64,000 bases of DNA from Neorhizobium petrolearium (GTDB lineage Bacteria > Pseudomonadota > Alphaproteobacteria > Rhizobiales > Rhizobiaceae), in contig NZ_JAGGJW010000023.1 of assembly GCF_017873175.1 (NCBI RefSeq), positions 1-64,000 on the forward strand. Direction: 5' to 3'. Below, one piece after another: positions 58,170 through 64,000 of the stretch (position 1 is its first letter; each line of letters begins with the position of its first letter). The notes beneath the pieces were generated by a model. The model was given only the letters and a program-made list of their open reading frames with translations, was not told the DNA's origin and made no database searches. Made by a program: the position numbers and the translations under genes.

Positions 58170-61001
58170 TCAGCCGGCTTCGGTGATTCTCAGCAAGGCG
58201 GTCTTGAGATTGGCCATCTGAACCTGCAGTTCGGCAAAGCGTTCGCGTTCGGACGCCACCACTTCCGGATCGGCGTTGGCGACGAATTTCTCATTCGCCA
58301 GCTTCTTGCCGATGCGGTCCAGTTCGCTCTCGGTCTTGGCAACTGCCTTCTCGACGCGCACCATCTCGGCAGCAAGATCGATCAGATTGCCAAGCGGCAG
58401 GCAGGCGGTCGCCTCACCCACCACGATCTGGGCCGCTCCCTTGGGCGCAATGTCCGCAAGTTCGATGGTTTCGACACGTGCGAGACGCCGGATCGCCGCC
58501 TCGTGGCGTATCAGACGCGACTGGCTGGTCTCATTTGCTCCAACCACGATCAGCGGTGCCACGGCCGAAGGCGGCACGTTCATCTCGGCGCGGGCCGAAC
58601 GCAGGCCCGAGACGAGATCGACCAGCCAGTTGATCTCCTCCGCGGCCGCCCGGTCGAAGAATTCCGGGGCCGGCCAGTCGGCGTGGCAGAGAAGGCTGTC
58701 GCGCGTTGCCGTGTGCGCCCAGAGCTCTTCGGTCATGAAGGGCATGAAGGGATGGAGGAGCTTGTAGGTCTCCTCCAGGACATAGGCCGCGCAAGCCTGG
58801 GACTCCGCTTTTGCCTTCTCGTCATCACCTGCAAAAACTGGCTTCAGAAATTCGAGATACCAGTCACAGACCTGGTTCCAGACGAAGCGATAGAGCGCGC
58901 CCGCCGCCTCGTTGAAACGCTGCGTCTCGATTGCCTCGGTCACGTCGCGGATCGCCGCGGAAAGTTCCGTCAGGATCCAGCGGTTGATGGTGAGCGTCGC
59001 CGTCTCCGGGATGAAGGCCGGATCGCGCTTGACGCCATTCATCTCCGCAAACCGCGTGGCGTTCCAAAGCTTGGTGCCGAAGTTGCGGTAACCGGCGATG
59101 CGGGCCGGATCGAGCTTCACATCGCGGCCCTGCGCCGCCATGATGGCCAGCGTGAAGCGCAGCGCATCGGCGCCGTATTCGTCGATCAGTTCCAAGGGGT
59201 CGATGACGTTGCCCTTCGACTTCGACATCTTCTGACCGTTCTTGTCGCGCACCAGAGCATGGACGTAAACGGTATGGAACGGCTCGATTCCGTTGCCTTC
59301 CTCGTCCTTCATGAAGTGCAGTCCCATCTGCATCATGCGCACGACCCAGAAGGGGATAATGTCGAACCCCGTAACCAGAACGCTCGTCGGATAGTATTTC
59401 TTGAGTTCCTTCGTCTGGTCCGGCCAGCCGAGCGTCGAGAACGGCCACAGCGCAGACGAGAACCAGGTGTCGAGCACGTCCTCGTCGCGGGTCAGGATCT
59501 CGCCGGGCTTGAAGTTCTCCAAGAGGTCCTCGACATAGGCCTTCATCGGCCCTTCGTGCGAAAGGTAGTGCTGGATAGCGGCCTGAAGCGCTTCTTCCTC
59601 CGTCCTTTCGACGAAAACCTGGCCGTCCGGACCGTACCAGGCGGGTATCTGGTGGCCCCACCAGAGCTGGCGGGAAATGCACCAGGGCTGAATGTTTTCC
59701 ATCCATTGGAAGTAGGTATTCTCCCAATTTTTCGGAACGAATTTGGCGCGTCCCTCGCGAACCGAGGCGATCGCCGGCTGGGCGAGTGTCTTGTTGTCGA
59801 CGAACCACTGTTCGGTCAGCCGCGGCTCGATGGGCACACCGCCACGGTCGCCATGCGGCACCGTGTGCTTATGCGGCTCGATCCTGTCGAGCAGGCCGGC
59901 CTCCTCGAATATCTCAACGATGATCTTGCGGGCCGTGAAACGGTCCTGCCCTTCCAGCCGATCCCAGGCACCGTGAAGCGCTGCGGGATGATCCAGGCCT
60001 TCCAGGAAATCCTCGTTGTCCTTGATGGTGATGGTCGCATCGACATTCATGACGTTGATGGCGCGCAGCCCCGCGCGCTTGCCGACCTCGAAGTCGTTGA
60101 AGTCATGCGCCGGCGTGATCTTGACAGCGCCGGTTCCGGCCGTCGGATCGGCATAGTCATCCGCAACGATCGGAATTTTCCGGCCGACAATCGGCAGAAT
60201 GACATGTTTGCCGACGATCGATTTGTAACGCTCGTCCTCCGGGTTTACCGCAACGCCGGTATCGCCCAGCATGGTTTCGGGGCGAGTCGTGGCGACGACC
60301 AGATAATCACGCGTCTCGAATTCGGTCGGCTTGCCCTCTTCGTCGAACGCAACCGGATACTGGTAGGTGACGCCGGGCTCCAGTGGATAACGGAGATACC
60401 AGAGATTGCCGCTGACCTCATACTGTTCCACTTCCATATCGGAGATGGCGGTCAAAAGCTTCGGGTCCCAGTTGACGAGGCGCTTGTCCTTGTAGATCAG
60501 GCCCTGCTTGTAAAGCGTGACAAAGACTTCAAGGACGGCCCGGGAAAGTCCCTCGTCCATGGTGAAGCGCTCGCGCGACCAGTCGCAGGAGGCCCCTAGA
60601 CGCCGCAACTGGTTGAAGATCAGGCCACCGGATTCCTCTTTCCATTCCCAGACCTTCTCGATGAAGGCCTCACGGCCCATTTCCCGGCGGCCCGGAAGCT
60701 GGCGCTGCATCAATTGGCGTTCGACGACCATCTGGGTTGCAATGCCCGCGTGATCCATGCCCGGCTGCCACAGCACGTCCTTGCCGCGCATGCGCTCGAA
60801 GCGGATCATGATGTCCTGCAGCGTGTTGTTGAGCGCATGGCCCATGTGCAGAGAACCGGTCACGTTCGGCGGCGGGATCACGATCGTGAAGCTTTCCGCT
60901 CCGGGCTTGGCATTGGCGCCGGCGCGGAAGGCATCCGCCTCGTCCCAGGCCTTGGCGATCTTCGGTTCTACGGTTGCGGAATCATAGGTCTTTTCGAGCA
61001 T
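58170..61001 (-). CDS. valS: Valyl-tRNA synthetase
   Basis: This 943-residue class I synthetase has the HIGH-type motif as PPNVTGSLHMGHALNNT at about 42-58, an editing domain near DYLVVATTRPETMLGDTGVA, the KMSKS motif KMSKSKGNVIDP at about 528-539, and a C-terminal coiled coil (EMVRVEKAVAKTESELDRIG). The ATG at 61001 (MLEKTYDSATVEPKIAKAWD) is the family start; extra codons to 61067 are not used. Followed by popZ upstream and a terminator downstream. Confidence 0.97.
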   Translation of the reverse strand: MLEKTYDSATVEPKIAKAWDEADAFRAGANAKPGAESFTIVIPPPNVTGSLHMGHALNNTLQDIMIRFERMRGKDVLWQPGMDHAGIATQMVVERQLMQRQLPGRREMGREAFIEKVWEWKEESGGLIFNQLRRLGASCDWSRERFTMDEGLSRAVLEVFVTLYKQGLIYKDKRLVNWDPKLLTAISDMEVEQYEVSGNLWYLRYPLEPGVTYQYPVAFDEEGKPTEFETRDYLVVATTRPETMLGDTGVAVNPEDERYKSIVGKHVILPIVGRKIPIVADDYADPTAGTGAVKITPAHDFNDFEVGKRAGLRAINVMNVDATITIKDNEDFLEGLDHPAALHGAWDRLEGQDRFTARKIIVEIFEEAGLLDRIEPHKHTVPHGDRGGVPIEPRLTEQWFVDNKTLAQPAIASVREGRAKFVPKNWENTYFQWMENIQPWCISRQLWWGHQIPAWYGPDGQVFVERTEEEALQAAIQHYLSHEGPMKAYVEDLLENFKPGEILTRDEDVLDTWFSSALWPFSTLGWPDQTKELKKYYPTSVLVTGFDIIPFWVVRMMQMGLHFMKDEEGNGIEPFHTVYVHALVRDKNGQKMSKSKGNVIDPLELIDEYGADALRFTLAIMAAQGRDVKLDPARIAGYRNFGTKLWNATRFAEMNGVKRDPAFIPETATLTINRWILTELSAAIRDVTEAIETQRFNEAAGALYRFVWNQVCDWYLEFLKPVFAGDDEKAKAESQACAAYVLEETYKLLHPFMPFMTEELWAHTATRDSLLCHADWPAPEFFDRAAAEEINWLVDLVSGLRSARAEMNVPPSAVAPLIVVGANETSQSRLIRHEAAIRRLARVETIELADIAPKGAAQIVVGEATACLPLGNLIDLAAEMVRVEKAVAKTESELDRIGKKLANEKFVANADPEVVASERERFAELQVQMANLKTALLRITEAG

Positions 61002-61068
61002 TTCCTGCCCCGGTTCTGTTCTTGGGAAGATATCGCGGTGTAAATAGGATGGGCTGATCCAAGTCAAT

Positions 61069-61097
61069 AAAAAAGCCGCCCCGTCGCCGGAGCGGCC
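61069..61097 (-). terminator. popZ terminator
   Basis: On the minus strand GCCGCTCC and GGGGCGGC arms around a 6-base loop are followed by T6, 26 bases after the popZ stop. Confidence 0.88.
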
Positions 61098-61122
61098 GTT
61101 TCAATTGGCCTCGGCTATGCAA

Positions 61123-61995
61123 TCAACGGCGCGGACCGCGAGCCACGCGTTCGATCTCCTCGCGCACAAGGCGCTCGACCAGCGTCGGGAGGTTGTCGTC
61201 CAGCCATTCCTGCATCATCGGGCGCAACATGTCCTGCGCCATCTCTTCCAGCGAGCGATGCTCCAGCCCATTGAACACCGCAGCCAATTCGCTGAAGGAT
61301 CTCGCGACCTGCGCGCCCGCTTCGGCTGACAGGAGATTGGCGGCTTCCTCGATCCTGGCCGGCAAGCTCTCAGGAGCGGGTTCGGACATGAATTGCGGCG
61401 CCGGCCGAGGGGGCATCTCCGCCTCTGGGCTCTGCTCGGGCGTTTCGAGAACCGGGGATGGCGCCCGGTGAACGGCTTCCGGCGCTTCCGTGACGGATGA
61501 AGCCTGCGAGACCGGAGCAGCGGGGGCTGCCGCCGCCCCCGGCTCACGGAAGTCAGACATGCGCGTCATCCGAGGCCGCGCCACCTCCTCCTCCTCACGG
61601 TAGGCTGGAGCAGGTGCGGGCGCAACCGGTTCGGGAGCAACCGGGGCCGTGGAAAGGCGAACGCTGCCCATCTCCTGCTGGCGCGCGGAGGCGGCACGTA
61701 CCCTTGCCGCAACATCGGCAAGCGACAGCGTCCGCTCCGGCTGGGCCGGCTCGCTCGATGGTCTTTGCACCGAATTCAGCGGCTCGTTGCGCGAGGGGAT
61801 ACCGGGATCATTGGCTACCCTATCCGGAATAAAGCCTGTCTCTTCCGAATCCTCCATTCCCTCCTCGTCATAGGCCGAAGACAGCGGGCGGGAAGGCACG
61901 TTTTCGGCGTTCGGCTCATTGCTTTCAATGATCCGGCGAATGGACGCCAGGATTTCTTCCATGGAGGGTTCACGCGCTACATTTGGCTGAGCCAT
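61123..61995 (-). CDS. popZ: Pole-organizing protein PopZ (DUF2497)
   Basis: This 290-residue protein has the PopZ N-terminal helix SMEEILASIRRIIE and the C-terminal oligomerisation helices (LEEMAQDMLRPMMQEWLDDN, LPTLVERLVREEIERVARGP). Between them is a long Pro/Glu/Ala-rich, acidic, probably disordered region, as in Caulobacter PopZ. It forms a polar matrix that anchors ParB and recruits cell-cycle proteins. The ATG at 61995 has GCGGGG upstream; another ATG lies at 62001. Upstream it faces a gap where tolC is often found. Confidence 0.9.
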   Translation of the reverse strand: MAQPNVAREPSMEEILASIRRIIESNEPNAENVPSRPLSSAYDEEGMEDSEETGFIPDRVANDPGIPSRNEPLNSVQRPSSEPAQPERTLSLADVAARVRAASARQQEMGSVRLSTAPVAPEPVAPAPAPAYREEEEVARPRMTRMSDFREPGAAAAPAAPVSQASSVTEAPEAVHRAPSPVLETPEQSPEAEMPPRPAPQFMSEPAPESLPARIEEAANLLSAEAGAQVARSFSELAAVFNGLEHRSLEEMAQDMLRPMMQEWLDDNLPTLVERLVREEIERVARGPRR

Positions 61996-62041
61996 TTTCA
62001 TCCCCGCTGTTACCGGCACTCGATTCGGCTCCAAGCAGGAA

Positions 62042-62077
62042 CCCCCGAATCGCAGACACTGTAAGGTGTCGGGGGGG
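62042..62077. repeat. Imperfect hairpin upstream of popZ
   Basis: CCCCCGA...GACAC-TGTAAG-GTGTC-GGGGGG forms a long GC-rich stem with a small internal bulge, about 50 bases upstream of the popZ ATG. Role unknown; it could be a leader structure or a terminator remnant. Confidence 0.4.
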
Positions 62078-62169
62078 CTGGAAACAATGACAACTGCCCC
62101 AGGCGTCCTACCGATACACAGTTTTGTTGGCGATGTGAATCCCGGATGTCACACACTTGCCGGAGGCGC

Positions 62170-62185
62170 GAAAGGCATGCCTTTC
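62170..62185. promoter_or_regulatory. Perfect palindrome GAAAGGCATGCCTTTC
   Basis: A 16-base perfect palindrome between the methyltransferase terminator and the popZ upstream region. It may be a regulator site or a small hairpin; no regulator is assigned. Confidence 0.35.
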
Positions 62186-62194
62186 CAAAACGGG

Positions 62195-62218
62195 AAAGAG
62201 GCCTCGCAGAGGCCCCTT
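62195..62218 (-). terminator. Terminator of the Pcm-like gene
   Basis: On the minus strand GGCCTC and GAGGCC arms around TGC are followed by TCTTT, about 32 bases after the stop. Confidence 0.7.
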
Positions 62219-62249
62219 CTCGTCCCTGCCTTCAGACTGCGGAACGCGA

Positions 62250-62900
62250 TCAGAAAACGAACTCTCTCACCTTGCGGAAGCCCGGAAGAGGTTTTACCGA
62301 GGCGTTGAAATAGGCGCTTTCGGAAATCACGCCCTGCTCCCGCACAAACATCTTCGCCTGGGCAGCATTTCCATAGCCCACGACGGCGATGAGGCGGCCG
62401 CCATCGCGAAGCTGCTCCAGCAAGGCGGCCGGCACTTCCTCGACTGCGCCGTTGATGAAGATCAGATCGAAGGGCGCTTCGCTGGCATATCCCTTTTCCA
62501 GCTCGCCCGCCACGATCGCGACATTGTCGCAGCCAAGCGAAGAGAGCGTCTGGGTTGCCTGAGCTGCCAGCGCCTCGTCCGACTCGACCGACACGACGGA
62601 ACCGGCAAGCTGGGACAGAATGGCCGTCGCATAACCGGTACCGGTTCCGACTTCGAGCACGACATCATCCTTGATGATCGTGGCGAGTTGGAGGAGCTTG
62701 GCCAGCGGCGAAGCCTCCATCAGGTAGCGCCCCGGCGCCACCTCGATGTCCGTATCGACATAGGCGAGTGATTTGGCTCCGGCCGGCACGAAAGCCTCGC
62801 GCGGAACACTATAGAAGGCCCGCAGGACCGAGTGCGACGTGACATCAGTGGTGCGGATCTGATTCTCGACCATCTTTGCCCGCGCTGCTTCGAAATCCAT
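62250..62900 (-). CDS. Protein-L-isoaspartate O-methyltransferase family protein, second copy
   Basis: This 216-residue protein starts MDFEAARAKMVENQIRTTDV and has the SAM motif VVLEVGTGTGYATAILSQLA at about 79-98, with FDLIFINGAVEEVPAALLEQ after it. It is close to the Pcm fold but differs from the copy at 39452 and lacks part of the QTPRSQFVP motif (VPREAFVPAGAKSLAYVDTD). In many Rhizobiales this gene precedes tolC. Paralogue role unknown. The start ATG may be either of two (62903, 62900). Confidence 0.88.
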   Translation of the reverse strand: MDFEAARAKMVENQIRTTDVTSHSVLRAFYSVPREAFVPAGAKSLAYVDTDIEVAPGRYLMEASPLAKLLQLATIIKDDVVLEVGTGTGYATAILSQLAGSVVSVESDEALAAQATQTLSSLGCDNVAIVAGELEKGYASEAPFDLIFINGAVEEVPAALLEQLRDGGRLIAVVGYGNAAQAKMFVREQGVISESAYFNASVKPLPGFRKVREFVF

Positions 62901-62912
62901 CATCTCAGTCGT

Positions 62913-62955
62913 CCCAAATCACCCGGCCCGAATCACCCCGGCCCAAATCACCCAG
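62913..62955. repeat. Short tandem repeat, three 14-15 base units
   Basis: CCCAAATCACCCGG, CCCGAATCACCCCGG and CCCAAATCACCCAG follow each other directly in the leader of the Pcm-like gene, 10 bases upstream of its start. Confidence 0.7.
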
Positions 62956-63081
62956 CCATGCGCCGGGCTCACGCAAGTCCGTCTTACTGACGGCGAGGCG
63001 TGCTTTCAAGACATCGCCCGGCTTCAGAGCAAAAAACTGGAGGAGATCGCCAAAGCGCCGCAGGCCGCGGACAGGTGAGGA

Positions 63082-63279
63082 TCAGGCGAAGGCCGGCGGC
63101 GCCTCTTCCAACCTGCGAACGATCGTATAATCCCGGCGGTAGGACGTGCGCAGGCCATGATCCTTGTCGAAAGCAGACTGTTCGGCGGAGGTCAGCGGGA
63201 AAATGCCATCGGCGAAAGTGCCGGTGCCTTCACACTCGTTGGCGGACTGACGATGGACGGTGATAATCCTGGTGATCAT
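63082..63279 (-). CDS. 65-residue protein of unknown function
   Basis: The frame MITRIITVHRQSANECEGTG, then TFADGIFPLTSAEQSAFDKD and HGLRTSYRRDYTIVRRLEEA reads as a compact small protein with one Cys. The ribosome site GGAGGGAAAGC precedes the ATG with ideal spacing. No named family recognised. It lies between the Pcm-like gene and tRNA-Cys on the same strand. Confidence 0.65.
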   Translation of the reverse strand: MITRIITVHRQSANECEGTGTFADGIFPLTSAEQSAFDKDHGLRTSYRRDYTIVRRLEEAPPAFA

Positions 63280-63453
63280 TTCGCTTTCCCTCCGTTCTGC
63301 CCATAAAGCAGCAAAAAAAGCCTTTCTGTTCCCGAGCCTAAGAGGAGAAAGTTAAAAATTAACCATATTGCGGCGCACACAAAACCGCATGGTAAATGCC
63401 TGATTGAAAGGGAAAATCAGATTTGAGGAGACATTTGCGTAGCAGGGAAGTTT

Positions 63454-63527
63454 TGGAGGCCTCGCCCGGAATCGAACCGGGGTGCAAGGATTTGCAGTCC
63501 TCTGCGTAACCACTCCGCCACGAGGCC
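63454..63527 (-). tRNA. tRNA-Cys (anticodon GCA)
   Basis: On the minus strand a 74-base tRNA begins GGCCTCGTGG and ends GGCCTCCA with encoded CCA. The anticodon loop CTGCAAA carries anticodon GCA, and the T loop is GTTCGATTC. Cloverleaf pairing is complete. Confidence 0.95.
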
Positions 63528-63766
63528 ATCCGAACGCTTAAAGAGCGAGTGGTGTCGGGCGTTTAGAACGAATCGAATGATGGCGCAAGCGGGTTCGCCT
63601 CGATTGCCATATTTTTCCTATGAAGAGAAAGCCAGAATGCCGGGCAAGCCCCGCTGGCGCCTGCAAACGCCGAACCGACAAAGCCACGGCCGGGCAGAAT
63701 CCGCCAGAATGAGGGAACCAAATCCGGTCGAGCAAGTTTGCACCCCGCAATGCAAGGTGTGGGACA

Positions 63767-64000
63767 ATGAATGACGTGACGGCAACAGATGAAGTCCTGT
63801 GGAATTCCCCTGTCAGAGTACGTGTCGGATATGGTTTTCCTGAAGTGGTTCGCGGCCCGAGAGAGGCCCTGGAATATCTCAAGTGGCGTTGGCCGGTGCG
63901 CGAAGGCACCTACTATCTCCGGGCATTGAAGGAATGCGCCGCCGGCCTGCAGCGCAGGCTTCCCCTGGAAAAAGTACGGGAAACCTTCGTGCTTGCCAGT
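63767..64000 (+). CDS. DUF982 domain protein, partial at window end
   Basis: The frame starts ATGAATGACGTGACG and encodes VLWNSPVRVRVGYGFPEVVR, then GPREALEYLKWRWPVREGTY and CAAGLQRRLPLEKVRETFVL. This matches the DUF982 layout (W.SPV.V.V, AL..L...WP, CA.AL, ETFV.A). The 78 codons seen lack the C-terminal helix beyond the window. It is a divergent paralogue of the gene at 12692. Ribosome site AAGGTGTGGGA overlaps a spurious upstream frame. Confidence 0.82.
   Translation, partial: MNDVTATDEVLWNSPVRVRVGYGFPEVVRGPREALEYLKWRWPVREGTYYLRALKECAAGLQRRLPLEKVRETFVLAS

Noticed and set aside
57996..60599. 867-codon plus-strand frame opposite valS
   Set aside because: Antisense shadow of valS; no ribosome site or recognisable domain, and low-complexity Arg/His/Gly content.
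63577..63774. 65-codon plus-strand frame before the DUF982 gene at the right end
   Set aside because: No ribosome site and random-looking composition; it overlaps the start of a well-supported DUF982 gene.

Overview
The window is chromosomal DNA of an alphaproteobacterium of the order Hyphomicrobiales (Rhizobiales), most probably family Rhizobiaceae (Sinorhizobium/Ensifer, Rhizobium, Agrobacterium or a near relative). The evidence is the high GC content, Rhizobiales-restricted families (DUF982, DUF1127, PopZ/DUF2497, ExoR), an alpha-r14 (NfeR1-type) small RNA with three anti-Shine-Dalgarno loops, and a gene order (serS-surE-pcm-nlpD, tatABC, scpAB-nagZ, SPOR, argS, dgt, erpA, xthA, exoR, valS, popZ) that I recognise from that family. 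These are recognitions from memory; no database search was run.

Layout. 1-1370 is a decayed accessory patch: the 3' end of an IS21-type istB, a probably N-truncated accessory gene and a frameshifted radC remnant. 1376-10000 is one minus-strand operon led by a GntR/FadR-type regulator: a peptide-type ABC importer (binding protein, two permeases, fused double ATPase) enclosing two Ntn-hydrolase genes, a gamma-glutamyltransferase and a DUF1028 protein, both without signal peptides. This suggests uptake followed by cytoplasmic hydrolysis of gamma-glutamyl compounds. 10216-12390 holds sthA and rpsD. 12692-17485 is a run of small conserved genes (DUF982, HerA-like ATPase, VOC, two LysE exporters, GFA, GNAT, DUF1127). 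17857-22743 holds murI, a SPOUT methyltransferase, icd, a GNAT and a GST. 22806-25071 is a patch of small secreted or membrane proteins. 25128-30073 holds an FAD oxidoreductase, an ABC-F ATPase and trigger factor.

30233-31700 is RNA-rich: tRNA-Leu(UAG), the alpha-r14 sRNA and two tiny DUF1127 genes, each with its own terminator. Then come trmFO, two homologues of mitochondrial complex I assembly factors (phytoene-synthase-like and Mth938-like) next to yajC, a DUF815 ATPase, and a TetR-YciI unit with a promoter-overlapping operator. 37715-47769 is a long minus-strand housekeeping block for envelope maintenance, seryl-tRNA charging, Tat export, chromosome condensation and muropeptide recycling. 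47849-53941 holds a very large SPOR-domain protein, argS and dgt. 54074-55262 holds erpA and xthA on the plus strand. 55289-62900 holds exoR, a FadL-type porin, valS, popZ and a Pcm-like methyltransferase. The window ends with a small unknown gene, tRNA-Cys(GCA) and the start of a second DUF982 gene.

No CRISPR array, rRNA, prophage or intact insertion sequence was seen. The most interesting signals are the gamma-glutamyl/DUF1028 importer operon, the alpha-r14 sRNA, the NDUFAF3/NDUFAF6-like pair beside a yajC that lacks adjacent secDF, and several unassigned palindromes and small ORFs.
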